A stretch of DNA of 64,000 bases from CAJXYS01 sp913063035 (GCF_050586465.1 NZ_JBOCEG010000006.1:124001-188000), one strand, 5' to 3'; shown: positions 25,447 through 38,030, counted from the first letter of the stretch. The notes: generated from the letters alone by a model not told the origin. Program-made: numbers and translations.

Positions 25447-26379
25447 TCAGCTCGAGGCATGAAAGGATCGGCCGAGCGAGGCGGGCGCGTTGAGCGCCGC
25501 GCGGCTGCGGTCGGCCGACATGATCACAAGGACCAGAATGGTTATCAGATACGGGGCCATCGACAAGTATTCCACCGGGATCGCGATGCCGGCGGCCTGC
25601 AGATTCAGCTGCAGCACGGCCACCCCGCCGAAAAGATAGGCGCCCAGCAGAACCCGCGGCGCTTTCCAGCTGGCGAAGACCACGATGGCCAGCGCGATCC
25701 AGCCCGCGCCCGAGGTCATGCCGTCGGTCCACTGGGGCACCCGCACCAGCGAGATATAGGCCCCGCCCAGGCCGGCGCAGGCCCCGCCGAAGAGGATCGC
25801 GAGGATGCGGATGCGCACCACCTTGTAGCCCAGCGCATGGGCGGCGTCGTGGCTCTCGCCCACGGCGCGCAGGACGAGCCCGGCGCGCGTGTAGCGCAGG
25901 AAGGCCCAGACCGCGGCGACCAGCAAAAGCGAGGCATAGACCACCCAGTCATGCTGGAAGAGGATGCGCCCGACCACCGGCAGGTCGGCCAGCACAGGGA
26001 TCTCGATCCGGGCCGTCGGCGGCGGCTTGATGCCGGTGTAGCCCTGGCCCATCAGCGACGAGAGGCCGAGCCCGAACAGCGTCAGCGCAAGCCCCGTCGC
26101 CACCTGGTTCGACAGGAAGACCTGCGTCAGCACCCCGAAGACCAGCGACAGCGCCGCGCCGCCCGCGAAGGCCGCCAGAAAGCCCAGCAGCGGCGAGCCG
26201 GTCTCGACCGCGGTCGCGAAGCCGCAGATCGCGCCGGTGATCATCATGCCCTCGACGCCCAGGTTCAGCACGCCGGCCTTCTCGACCACCAGTTCGCCGA
26301 TGGCGGCCAGCAGGATCGGCGTGGCGGCCACCATCAGGCTCGCCACGAGCACCAGCGGATTGATCGCGGAGAGATCCAT
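25447..26379 (-). CDS. ABC transporter permease 2 (BMP/nucleoside type)
   Basis: 310 residues, 8-10 membrane segments, BPD_transp_2 family. EKAGVLNLGVEGMMITGA near residue 30 is the conserved permease signature of BMP-type importers, with VPQWTDGMTSGAGWIALAIV in the C-terminal half. Coupled to the upstream permease by a one-base TGATG overlap. Pairs with it as the membrane channel. Confidence 0.9.
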   Translation of the reverse strand: MDLSAINPLVLVASLMVAATPILLAAIGELVVEKAGVLNLGVEGMMITGAICGFATAVETGSPLLGFLAAFAGGAALSLVFGVLTQVFLSNQVATGLALTLFGLGLSSLMGQGYTGIKPPPTARIEIPVLADLPVVGRILFQHDWVVYASLLLVAAVWAFLRYTRAGLVLRAVGESHDAAHALGYKVVRIRILAILFGGACAGLGGAYISLVRVPQWTDGMTSGAGWIALAIVVFASWKAPRVLLGAYLFGGVAVLQLNLQAAGIAIPVEYLSMAPYLITILVLVIMSADRSRAALNAPASLGRSFHASS

Positions 26380-27464
26380 CAGGCCACCTCGCTCGTGACG
26401 CGTCGGACGCGGTAGTTGGAAAAGACGTCGAAGCCCAGCAGGAAGAACAGCAGCATGCCCTGGAAGGCCTGGATCGCGGCGGCGGGCAGGCCCAGCATGA
26501 ACTGCGCCAGCTCCCCGCCGATATAGGTCAGCGCCATCAGCAGCCCGGCCAGCAGGATGCCCACCGGGTGCAGCCGCCCGAGGAAGGCGACGATGATCGC
26601 CGTGAAGCCATAGCCCACGTTGAAATCGATCGAGATCTGCCCGGCGGGGCCGGCGACCTCGAACAGCCCGGCGAGCCCGGCGAGCGCGCCCGAGGTGCCG
26701 AGGCAGAAGGCGACCAGGAGGGGCGGGCTGACCCCGGCGAAGCGCGCCGCGCGCGGCGATTGCCCGGCGAGCCGGATATGGAAGCCCAGGATGTGGCGGT
26801 TGAGCAGCACATAGGCGGCGATCACCGCGAGAAAGGCGGTCATGACGCCCCAGTGCATGCCCGTTCCGGCGATGATCTCGGTATTGGCCGCCGCCGGGTA
26901 TTCCTGCAGGTTCCGCGAGCCCGGGAAGCCGTGGCCCTCGGGGTTGCGCAGCAGCCCGAGCGACATCGAGGCCAGGAACTGCTCGGCCACGTAGACGAGC
27001 ATCAGCGAGACGAGGATCTCGTTGGTTCCGAAGCGGATCTTGAGCAGCGCCGGGATCATGCCCCAGGCCCAGCCGCCCAGCGCGCCGGCCAGCACCATCA
27101 GCGGAAACACGATCCAGGAGTCGAGCGGGTAGAAGGCCAGCGCCACACCGGCGCCGCAGATCGCCCCGGCGATGTACTGCCCCTCGGCCCCGATGTTCCA
27201 GATCCCGGCGCGGAACCCGAGGCTTAGTCCGAGCGCGATGAGGATCAGCGGCCCGGCCTTCACCAGCAGCTGCGGGCGCGCGAAGTCGGCGAACTGCGCG
27301 TTGAAGAGCGGATCCCAGAAGATCGTGCGGATCGACTCCAGCGGATCCTTGCCCAGCATGGCGAAGAGAACGCCGCCCGCGATCATGGTCGTCAGCACCG
27401 CCAGCACCGGCGTCACCGCGGTCCAGAACCGCGAGGGCTCGGGCCGTTTTTCCAGCCGGATCAT
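26379..27464 (-). CDS. ABC transporter permease 1 (BMP/nucleoside type)
   Basis: 361 residues, about 10 membrane helices. RAGIWNIGAEGQYIAGAICGAG (around residues 85-106) is the counterpart of the LNLGVEG motif in the second permease, and FNVGYGFTAIIVAFLGRLHPVG matches the family C-terminal half. N-terminal cytoplasmic stretch is short and charged (RLEKRPEPSRF). Starts 24 bases after the ATPase stop. Confidence 0.9.
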   Translation of the reverse strand: MIRLEKRPEPSRFWTAVTPVLAVLTTMIAGGVLFAMLGKDPLESIRTIFWDPLFNAQFADFARPQLLVKAGPLILIALGLSLGFRAGIWNIGAEGQYIAGAICGAGVALAFYPLDSWIVFPLMVLAGALGGWAWGMIPALLKIRFGTNEILVSLMLVYVAEQFLASMSLGLLRNPEGHGFPGSRNLQEYPAAANTEIIAGTGMHWGVMTAFLAVIAAYVLLNRHILGFHIRLAGQSPRAARFAGVSPPLLVAFCLGTSGALAGLAGLFEVAGPAGQISIDFNVGYGFTAIIVAFLGRLHPVGILLAGLLMALTYIGGELAQFMLGLPAAAIQAFQGMLLFFLLGFDVFSNYRVRRVTSEVA

Positions 27465-27488
27465 GCGCCGGGCCTCCGTCTTGCCGCG

Positions 27489-29006
27489 TCAGATCGCATC
27501 GGCCACCTCCATGTCGTGGGCGCCGCCCATCATCAGGCCGATTTCCTCGATGCTCAGGCCGCGCGCCGGGCGCGGCGCCGAGAGCCGGCCCTCGTTCAGC
27601 GCCGCGAACTGGTCGGAAATCTCCATCAGCTCGTCGAGATCCTGGCTGATGCAGATCACCGCCGTGCCCGTCGAGGCCAGGTCCAGCAGCGCCTGCCGGA
27701 TCGCCGCGGCCGCCGAGGCATCGACGCCCCAGGTGGGCTGGTTGACCACCAGGACCTCGGGGCGCTGGAGCACCTCGCGCCCGATGACGAATTTCTGCAG
27801 GTTGCCACCCGACAGGGAGCGCGCCGCATGCCCGACGCCGGGCGTGCGCACGTCGAAGCGTTCGACGATGCGGCGGGCAAAACCCTGTGCCGCGCCCCAG
27901 CGCAGGAAGCCGCGGGCGGCCAGATCCTCGCGGATGACGCCGGTCAGGATCGCGTTCTCGGTCAGGCTCATGTCCGGGGCGGCGGCATGGCCCAGCCGTT
28001 CCTCTGGCGCGCAGAGCAGCCCGAGCCGGCGGCGGGCATTCGGGCCGAGCTGGCCCACATCCGCGCCCTTCAGCCGGATCGCGTCCGGCTCCACCCGCGA
28101 CTCGCCCGAGAGCGCGGCCAGCAGCTCGTCCTGGCCGTTGCCGGCGACGCCGCCGATGCCCAGCACCTCGCCCGCGCGGACACGAAAATGCACGTTCTTG
28201 AGCGTGGTGCCGAAAGGATTGGCCGATTTCATCGACAGCCCGCTGACGTCGAGAACGACCTCGCCGGGCGCGGCCGACTCGCGCTCGGGCGGTGTCAGCT
28301 TGGTGCCGACCATCATCTCCGCCAGCTCCGCCGCGCTTTTCTCGCGCGGGTCACAGGTGGCGACCACCTTGCCCAGCCGCAGGATCGTCGCGTGGTCGCA
28401 GAGCGCGCGGATCTCCTCGAGCTTGTGACTGATATAGAGGATCGCCGTGCCTTCGGCCGCCAGCTTGCGCAGCGTCTCGAACAGGATCTCCACCTCCTGC
28501 GGCGTCAGCACGCTGGTCGGCTCGTCCATGATCAGCAGCTTGGGATCCTGCAACAGGCAGCGGATGATCTCGACCCGCTGGCGCTCGCCGGCCGACAGCT
28601 CGCCGACCAGCCGGTCGGGGTCGAGCGGAAGGCCGTAGGCCTCGCTCACCTCGCGGATGCGGCGCGCCAGCTGGCGCTGGGGCGGCGGGTTCTCCATCCC
28701 CAGCGCGATGTTCTCGGCCACGTCGAGCGCGTCGAAAAGCGAGAAATGCTGGAACACCATCGCCACGCCCGCGGCCCGCGCCGCGCGCGGCTCGGACGGC
28801 GTGTAGGGGGTGTCCCGCAGGCGCATCCGGCCGGCATCGGGACGCACCAGACCGTAGATCATCTTGACCAGGGTCGACTTGCCCGCGCCGTTCTCGCCCA
28901 GAAGCGCGTGAACCTCGCCCGGGGCGATGGCGAAGGAGACGTCGTCATTGGCGACGACACCGGGATAGGCCTTGGTCAGACCCTCGACGGTCAGCAGCGC
29001 GGTCAC
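27489..29006 (-). CDS. ABC transporter ATP-binding protein with two NBDs
   Basis: 505 residues, two nucleotide-binding domains in tandem as in sugar/nucleoside CUT2-like importers. NBD1: Walker A GENGAGKST, signature LSAGERQRVEI, Walker B LLIMDEPTS. NBD2: degenerate Walker A GVAGNGQDE and signature SGGNLQKFVIGRE, normal for this class. I place the start at GTG 29006 (MTALLTVEGLTKAYPG), which overlaps the xdhC stop as GTGA and is preceded by AGGGAGG; no ATG fits the homology. Confidence 0.92.
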   Translation of the reverse strand: MTALLTVEGLTKAYPGVVANDDVSFAIAPGEVHALLGENGAGKSTLVKMIYGLVRPDAGRMRLRDTPYTPSEPRAARAAGVAMVFQHFSLFDALDVAENIALGMENPPPQRQLARRIREVSEAYGLPLDPDRLVGELSAGERQRVEIIRCLLQDPKLLIMDEPTSVLTPQEVEILFETLRKLAAEGTAILYISHKLEEIRALCDHATILRLGKVVATCDPREKSAAELAEMMVGTKLTPPERESAAPGEVVLDVSGLSMKSANPFGTTLKNVHFRVRAGEVLGIGGVAGNGQDELLAALSGESRVEPDAIRLKGADVGQLGPNARRRLGLLCAPEERLGHAAAPDMSLTENAILTGVIREDLAARGFLRWGAAQGFARRIVERFDVRTPGVGHAARSLSGGNLQKFVIGREVLQRPEVLVVNQPTWGVDASAAAAIRQALLDLASTGTAVICISQDLDELMEISDQFAALNEGRLSAPRPARGLSIEEIGLMMGGAHDMEVADAI

Positions 29007-29968
29007 GACATGGCCTCCCTGGCACGGTCCTCGGCACTCTCCTGTCTCAGTAGCCCCGCCGCCACCCCGACCGCAATGGCCTGCGGGTGTTTTCCGAGCG
29101 CCGGGTCGCCGATCGGGCAGGCAATGCGGTCGATCCGGGCATCCGGGTGGCCCAGCTGCCGAAGGCGTGAGCGGAAACGGGCCCATTTGCTGGCCGACCC
29201 GATCAGCCCGGCACTGGCGAAGCCATGCCCGAGCAACCTGTGGCAGAGCTCGAGATCGAGGGCGTGGGAATAGGTGAGCACGAGATGCGCGGCCGCGGCC
29301 GGCGCATGCGCCACCAGCCCGGCCGGGTGCGCGGCGACCAGCCGGGTGACGCCGGCCGGGATCTCGGGCGGGAACCGGTCCTCGGCCGTGTCGATCCAGG
29401 TGATGGCGAAGCCGGGCAGGGGCGCCAGCGTCGCGACGAGGGCGCGACCCACATGTCCCGCCCCCCAGATCCAGAGCGGCCGTGCGGGCGCGGTCAGCGG
29501 TTCGACGAGCCAGCCGGAGACCAGCTGCGGTTCGGGCAGGACGCCCGCCGACCGGGCCCGGTTCAGCACCCGGCGGAGCGCCAGGGGCGGTGCGGCGTCG
29601 GCCCCCGGCGCGACCGGGCGTGCATGGACGTCGCCCGGCGCGTCGGCAAGCCGGTCAAGCGCGCGGGTGTCGTAGAGTTCCGTCACCAGCGTCACCGCGC
29701 CCCCGCAGCACTGGCCGAGCCCCGGCCCGAGCGGGATGCGCGCGAACAGCGGGGAGGCCGCGCCCGCCGCCAGGCGGTCGCGCGCCCGGTCCGCGGCCGC
29801 GTATTCCAGCGCCCCGCCGCCGATGGTGCCGGACTGGCCGCCGGCCCAGACCAGCATCGCCGCGCCCGGCTCGCGCGGGGCCGACCCGGCGGCGGCGGCG
29901 ACGACGACGCGCGCCACCGCGCCGTGATCCCGCGCCGCCCGGCGCAGAGCGTCGCGGTCGAAGCTCAT
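29003..29968 (-). CDS. xdhC: XdhC, molybdenum cofactor insertion/maturation protein for xanthine dehydrogenase
   Basis: 321 residues. XdhC binds the molybdenum cofactor, has it sulfurated and hands it to XdhB. N-terminal XdhC-CoxI domain (VVAAAAGSAPREPGAAMLV), C-terminal Rossmann domain with GAGHVGRALVATLAPLPGF and YSHALDLELC. ATG 29968 overlaps the xdhB stop by four bases; its own stop overlaps the ATPase start. Thus maturation, catalysis and transport are on one message. Confidence 0.92.
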   Translation of the reverse strand: MSFDRDALRRAARDHGAVARVVVAAAAGSAPREPGAAMLVWAGGQSGTIGGGALEYAAADRARDRLAAGAASPLFARIPLGPGLGQCCGGAVTLVTELYDTRALDRLADAPGDVHARPVAPGADAAPPLALRRVLNRARSAGVLPEPQLVSGWLVEPLTAPARPLWIWGAGHVGRALVATLAPLPGFAITWIDTAEDRFPPEIPAGVTRLVAAHPAGLVAHAPAAAAHLVLTYSHALDLELCHRLLGHGFASAGLIGSASKWARFRSRLRQLGHPDARIDRIACPIGDPALGKHPQAIAVGVAAGLLRQESAEDRAREAMS

Positions 29969-32388
29969 CGTGCCGTCGCCCGCTGGCGCGCCACCGCGGC
30001 CAGCACGCGCTCGGGCGTGGCCGGCGCGTCGAGCGCGACATAACGGGTCCCGTCGCCGCAGGCCGCCACCGCGTCCGACAGCGCCATAAGCGCCGAGATG
30101 CCCAGCATCAGCGGGGGTTCGCCCACGGCCTTCGACCGGTAGATCGTGTCCTCGCGGTTGCGGCCCTTCTCCCAGAGGCGGGCGTTGAAGACCCGCGGCC
30201 GGTCCGAACAGGCCGGGATCTTGTAGGTGGACGGCGCATGGGTCGCGAGGCGGCCCTCCGCGTCCCAGACCAGTTCTTCCGTCGTCAGCCAGCCCGCCCC
30301 CTGGACGAAGCCGCCCTCGACCTGGCCCAGATCGATCGCCAGGTTCAGCGAGCGGCCCGCATCGTGCAGGATATCGGCCCGCAGCAGCCGGTACTCGCCG
30401 GTCAGCGTGTCGATCGCGGCCTCGGTCACCGCCGCGCCGTAGGCGAAGTAGTAAAACGGCCGCCCGCGCCCGGCCTTGCGGTCCCAGCTCAGCTTCGGCG
30501 TGGCGTAGAACCCGGTCGCCGAAAGGCTCACGCGGTCGAGATAGGCCAGCCGGGCGGCCTCGGCGAAGCTGTAGGTCTCGGCCCCGGCCGTGACCCGCCC
30601 ATCGGCAAAGACGACCTCGGCCGCCTCGGTCTGGTGACGCTCGGCGAGCAGGGCCGCGATGCGGCCCCGGATCTCGTCGCAGGCGGCCTTGACGGCCATG
30701 CCGTTCAGGTCCGATCCCGAGGACGCGGCGGTGGCCGAGGTGTTCGGCACCTTGCCGGTGTCGGTCGCGGTGATCTTCACCGCCGAGAGGTCCACCCCGA
30801 AGGCCTCCGCCGCCACCTGGGCCACTTTCTGGAACAGCCCCTGGCCCATCTCGGTGCCGCCATGGTTCATGTGGATCGAGCCGTCCTGGTAGACATGCAC
30901 CAGCGCGCCCGCCTGGTTGAGATGCGTCAGCGTGAAGCTGATCCCGAATTTCACCGGCGTCAGCGCGATGCCGCGCTTCAGAACCGGGTTCTCCGCGTTC
31001 CAGGCCGCGATCTCGGCCCGGCGGCGGCGGTACTCGGCGCTGTCTGCCAGCGCGTCCACGATCTCGCCGATCACGCAGTCCTCGACCGCCATGTGATAGG
31101 GCGTGGTCTGCGCCGTCGACGCCCCGCGCGCGGCGATGCCGGTGCCCGGATCGGCCGCCGCGGCCCCCGGCTTCGCCGTTCCGGAAATATCCTCGGGGGG
31201 AGTCCCGGGCGCCTGCCCGGGACGGGGGGCGGACAGCCCCCCTGCCACGGCGTCCCGGTAGAAATTCAGCTGCCGTATGTCGAGCGGGTCGCGGCCGAGC
31301 GCCTGGGCCACGTGATCCATCACCCGCTCGATCCCCACCATGCCCTGCGGCCCGCCGAAGCCGCGGAAGGCGGTGGCCGACTGGGTGTTGGTCTTAAGCC
31401 GGTGGCTTTCGATGCGGGCATGGGGCAGGTGATAGGCGTTGTCGGCATGCAGCATGGCCCGGTCGGCCACCGGCATCGAGAGATCCAGCGCCCAGCCGCA
31501 GCGGGCGTATTGCTCGAACAGCACCGCCTCGAGCCGTCCCGCCGCGTCCGTGCCCGCGCGGTAGGCGATGCGGAAGTCGTGGCGCTTGCCGGTGATCGTC
31601 ATGTCGTCGTCGCGGTCGTAGCGCATCCGCGCCGGGCGGCCGGTCAGCCGGGCCGCCACGGCGGTGGCGACCGCCAGCGCGTTGCCCTGGCTTTCCTTGC
31701 CGCCGAAGCCGCCGCCCATGCGCCGCACCTCGACCCGGACGGCGTGCATCGGCACCGCCAGCGCGTCGGCCACCTTGTGCTGGATCTCGGTCGGGTGCTG
31801 GCTGGAGGAATGCACCACCATGTCGCCGCCTTCCTGCGGCAGCGCCAGCGCGGCCTGGCCCTCGAGGTAGAAATGCTCCTGCCCGCCGATCTCGATCACG
31901 CCCTCGACGCGATGGGCCGCCGCGGCGTAGGCGGCCTCGGCGTCGCCCTTCCGCCAGACCACAGGGTCCTCGAAGCGGCTGCCGGCGGCGAGCGCGTCGT
32001 CGATGCTCAGGATCGCGGGGCGCGCGCGATAGGCGATCTTCGCGCGCCGCGCGGCCCTGCGCGCGGCCAGGTGGCTCTCGGCGGCGACCAGGAAGATCGG
32101 CTGCCCGACATACTGCACCGTGCCGTCGGCCAGGAGCGGTTCGTCATGGATCGAGGGCGAGACGTCGTTCGCGCCCGGCAGGTCCGCCGCGGTCCAGACC
32201 GCGACGACGCCGGGGGCGCTGCGCACCGGCGCGAGGTCCATCGATCCGATCTCGCCATGCGCGATTTCCGACAGGCCGAAGCACAGATGCAGCGCGTTGG
32301 CCGGCAGCGGGATGTCGTCGACGTAGCGCGCGGCGCCCGTGACGTGGAGCCGGGCGGCGTCGTGGGGCAGGGGCCTGGCCACGCTCAT
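29965..32388 (-). CDS. xdhB: Xanthine dehydrogenase, molybdopterin-binding large subunit
   Basis: 807 residues. Mo-cofactor subunit that hydroxylates hypoxanthine and xanthine. Seen: HVTGAARYVDDIPLPANALH, RMGGGFGGKESQ, FRGFGGPQGM, GGTEMGQGLFQKV and the C-terminal SKAVGEPPLMLG with the catalytic Glu. About 30 residues longer than the roughly 777-residue Rhodobacter capsulatus protein (family length from memory). The extra length falls between LNFYRDAVAGG and TTPYHMAVED, a Pro/Gly/Ala-rich stretch encoded by a palindromic repeat (31180-31250 and flank). Frame stays open, so the gene looks functional. Confidence 0.94.
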   Translation of the reverse strand: MSVARPLPHDAARLHVTGAARYVDDIPLPANALHLCFGLSEIAHGEIGSMDLAPVRSAPGVVAVWTAADLPGANDVSPSIHDEPLLADGTVQYVGQPIFLVAAESHLAARRAARRAKIAYRARPAILSIDDALAAGSRFEDPVVWRKGDAEAAYAAAAHRVEGVIEIGGQEHFYLEGQAALALPQEGGDMVVHSSSQHPTEIQHKVADALAVPMHAVRVEVRRMGGGFGGKESQGNALAVATAVAARLTGRPARMRYDRDDDMTITGKRHDFRIAYRAGTDAAGRLEAVLFEQYARCGWALDLSMPVADRAMLHADNAYHLPHARIESHRLKTNTQSATAFRGFGGPQGMVGIERVMDHVAQALGRDPLDIRQLNFYRDAVAGGLSAPRPGQAPGTPPEDISGTAKPGAAAADPGTGIAARGASTAQTTPYHMAVEDCVIGEIVDALADSAEYRRRRAEIAAWNAENPVLKRGIALTPVKFGISFTLTHLNQAGALVHVYQDGSIHMNHGGTEMGQGLFQKVAQVAAEAFGVDLSAVKITATDTGKVPNTSATAASSGSDLNGMAVKAACDEIRGRIAALLAERHQTEAAEVVFADGRVTAGAETYSFAEAARLAYLDRVSLSATGFYATPKLSWDRKAGRGRPFYYFAYGAAVTEAAIDTLTGEYRLLRADILHDAGRSLNLAIDLGQVEGGFVQGAGWLTTEELVWDAEGRLATHAPSTYKIPACSDRPRVFNARLWEKGRNREDTIYRSKAVGEPPLMLGISALMALSDAVAACGDGTRYVALDAPATPERVLAAVARQRATAR
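31180..31250. repeat. Palindromic repeat inside xdhB
   Basis: Plus strand begins CCGGAAATATCCTCGGGGGG, then the hairpin TCCCGGGC-GCCT-GCCCGGGA, then GGGGGGC-GGACA-GCCCCCC. The order and the GGAAATATCC core match the variant at 61185-61270 and the right arm of the three intergenic copies. It is translated on the minus strand as a low-complexity loop. Confidence 0.8.
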
Positions 32389-33788
32389 GCCGGCACCTCC
32401 AGCACGCGGGTGGCCGGGCCGTCCGTCGTCTCGAGGAAATAGCGGGTCAGCATGTTGCGGGCCGTCTCCAGCCGGTAGGCGGCCGAGGCCCGCATGTCGT
32501 CGATCGGGGCGAAGGCGGCGTCGAAGGCCGGCCCGGCGGCCGTGATCGTGGCCGCGGTCCAGGGCTGGCCGCGCAGCGCGTCCTCCACGGCGGTGGCGCG
32601 TTTCGGCGTCGCCGCCATGCCGCCGAAGGCGATGCGCGCCCCGGTGACCCGGCCGTCCGTGACTGTCACGTTGAAACAGCCGCACACGGCCGAGATATCC
32701 TGGTCGAAGCGTTTCGACAGCTTGTAGCATTTCAGCCGATCGGGCTGGACCGGGATCGTGACGGCTTCCACCAGTTCGCCGGGCCGGCGGTCCTGCTTGC
32801 CGTAATCGAGGAAGAAATCCTCCAGCGGCATGTCCCGCGTTTCGGTGCCGTGGCGCAGGTGCAGCGTCGCGCCGAGCGCGATCAGCGCCGGTGGCCCGTC
32901 GCCGATGGGCGAGCCGTTGGCGATGTTGCCGCCGATGGTCGCGGCGTTGCGGACCTGCACGGACCCGTAGCGGCGGATCAGCTCGCCCAGGCCGGGATGG
33001 CGCGGCACGAGCGCCTCGTGCAATTCCTCCAGCGTGACGGCCGCGCCGATGCGCAGCCCCGCCGCGGTCTCGTCGATCCGCCTGAGCGCGGGCACGCCGG
33101 CGACGAAGGCGACGCGATCCATCGCGCGCAGCGCCTTGGTGACCCAGAGGCCCACGTCGGTCGCGCCGCCCACCAGAACCGCGTCCGGGTGCGCGGCATA
33201 CCATTCCGCCAGCCGCTCGAGGCTGTCGGGCACGAAGGCGTCCGCCGTTTCCAGCGCACCGGCGGCCAGCGTCGCGACGGCGTCGCCATCGGCGCGCATC
33301 CAGCCCGGCACGGGCGCGTCCCGGGCCGCCTCGGCGGCGCGGATGATGGGCGCGTAGCCCGTGCAGCGGCAGAGATTGCCGGCGAGCACGTCGTCATGGT
33401 CGCGGCGCCCGTTCAGATGCCCCACCGCCATCGAGACGACGAAGCCCGGCGTGCAGAAGCCGCACTGGCTGGCGTGATGATCGATCATCGCCTGCTGGAC
33501 CGGGTGCAGCGTGCCGTCGGGGCCGGCGATGCCCTCGACGGTGCGCACCGCCTTGCCGTGGAGCTGCGGCAGGAACAGGATGCAGGCATTGACCGCGCGG
33601 TGCACCGGCGTCCCGTCCTCCAGCGCGGTGACCATCACGGTGCAGGCGCCGCAATCGCCCTCGTTGCAGCCTTCCTTGGTGCCGGTAAGGCCACGCGTCT
33701 CGCGGAGCCAGTCGAGCAGGGTCCGGGTTGCGGGGGTGCCGGCCACGCGCACGGGCTCCCCGTTCAGAAGAAAGGTGATCTCTCCCAT
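32385..33788 (-). CDS. xdhA: Xanthine dehydrogenase, iron-sulfur/FAD small subunit
   Basis: 467 residues. N-terminal plant-type [2Fe-2S] domain (CNEGDCGAC, then a fourth Cys in NACILF), second [2Fe-2S] helical domain (CGFCTPGFV, then CRCTGYAPI), and a C-terminal FAD domain with GGATDVGLWVTK and RNAATIGGNIANGSPIGD. Carries electrons from XdhB to NAD. ATG 33788 precedes MGEITFLLNGEP; stop overlaps xdhB start as ATGA. First gene of the xdhABC-transporter operon. The frame stays open far upstream across dnaE, which is a composition artefact. Confidence 0.95.
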   Translation of the reverse strand: MGEITFLLNGEPVRVAGTPATRTLLDWLRETRGLTGTKEGCNEGDCGACTVMVTALEDGTPVHRAVNACILFLPQLHGKAVRTVEGIAGPDGTLHPVQQAMIDHHASQCGFCTPGFVVSMAVGHLNGRRDHDDVLAGNLCRCTGYAPIIRAAEAARDAPVPGWMRADGDAVATLAAGALETADAFVPDSLERLAEWYAAHPDAVLVGGATDVGLWVTKALRAMDRVAFVAGVPALRRIDETAAGLRIGAAVTLEELHEALVPRHPGLGELIRRYGSVQVRNAATIGGNIANGSPIGDGPPALIALGATLHLRHGTETRDMPLEDFFLDYGKQDRRPGELVEAVTIPVQPDRLKCYKLSKRFDQDISAVCGCFNVTVTDGRVTGARIAFGGMAATPKRATAVEDALRGQPWTAATITAAGPAFDAAFAPIDDMRASAAYRLETARNMLTRYFLETTDGPATRVLEVPA

Positions 33789-33947
33789 TTCTGTCCGATG
33801 CCGCTTTCTGTTTCGCGGTCTTTCGCCGCAATGCACCGGCCCGATGCGGCGTAAAGCCGGTGCTCTCCCCGTGTTGGTTGCTTTCAGGAAAGACGCCAAA
33901 CCCCCGGCTTGGCAAGAGTCGAGTTTTGCCGGCCGCGCGAAAGACCT

Positions 33948-33963
33948 TTCGGGAATTCCCGAA
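33948..33963. promoter_or_regulatory. Perfect 16-bp palindrome upstream of dnaE
   Basis: TTCGGGAATTCCCGAA, centred between the divergent xdhA and dnaE genes, 47 bases before the dnaE start. The remaining 33789-34010 interval holds no gene and no convincing -35/-10 pair. Confidence 0.4.
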
Positions 33964-34010
33964 GATGGACGGGCCTTCCGCCCGGGCCGCCGCTGGCCTA
34001 GTCTGCCGCC

Positions 34011-37511
<3,501 letters not shown>

Positions 37512-37654
37512 GCCCGCGCGTGCCGCGCGGGCGGTTTCGCGCGCCCTGCGCGCGAGGATATTTGGACCACTTGGAAGGGGCGGGCCGACCGCGCCCTCCA
37601 AGTGGCGGAAATATCCCCGCCGGAGGCATCGAAATCCCGGGCGCGCAGCGCCGG
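37512..37654. repeat. Structured palindromic intergenic repeat, copy 2
   Basis: Between convergent dnaE and slyX. Chain of hairpins: CCCGCGCG-TGC-CGCGCGGG then GGTTTCGCG (probable dnaE terminator); CGCGCG/CGCGCG hairpin; outer arms GGATATTT (37556-37563) and AAATATCC (37609-37616); inner arms CCACTTGGA (37567-37575) and TCCAAGTGG (37597-37605); CCGCCGGAGGC; then a GGCGC-rich hairpin. The loop between the inner arms is itself GC-palindromic and differs from copies 1 and 3. 37655-37747 holds nothing further that I can identify. Confidence 0.85.
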
Positions 37655-37747
37655 TCCGGCGCGCCGCCGCCGACCCCGACGGACAGGGCGATGTGATGGG
37701 GCGGGGCCGGGGTCGCGGTCATCGGGCGCGGTCGTTCCGGGCAAGGC

Positions 37748-37954
37748 TCACCAGTGCGGCGGCTTCTCGTCGCCGAGCGGGACCGTGCCGCCGGCCGCGA
37801 CCTCGCGCTCGGCCTCGCGGTCCATCAGCAGCGCCACGCGGCGTTCGAGCCGCTCGATCGCCGTCGCCTGTCCCGCGACGACGTCGCTGAGATCCTCGAC
37901 CATGCGGGTCAGGTGGGCAAGTCCCGCCTCGGCGTTGTCCAGTCGGTCGCTCAT
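37748..37954 (-). CDS. slyX: SlyX-family protein
   Basis: 68 residues. Coiled-coil throughout residues 5-45 (LDNAEAGLAHLTRMVEDLSDVVAGQATAIERLERRVALL described by position) and the SlyX C-terminal signature ending in EKPPHW. Function of SlyX is unknown. ATG 37954 has GGAGAG upstream. A larger frame continues upstream but is not conserved-looking. Confidence 0.85.
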   Translation of the reverse strand: MSDRLDNAEAGLAHLTRMVEDLSDVVAGQATAIERLERRVALLMDREAEREVAAGGTVPLGDEKPPHW

Positions 37955-38030
37955 ATGCACTCTCCTTCCGATCCTGCGCGGAAGTCCTAACCGCTTCGCG
38001 CCCGGGATGCACCGGGGAACGCGCCCCGCC

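Noticed and set aside
31105..31255. Frameshift or pseudogene in xdhB
   Set aside because: Considered because of the repeat insertion, but the frame remains open on both sides and all downstream Mo-cofactor motifs are intact.
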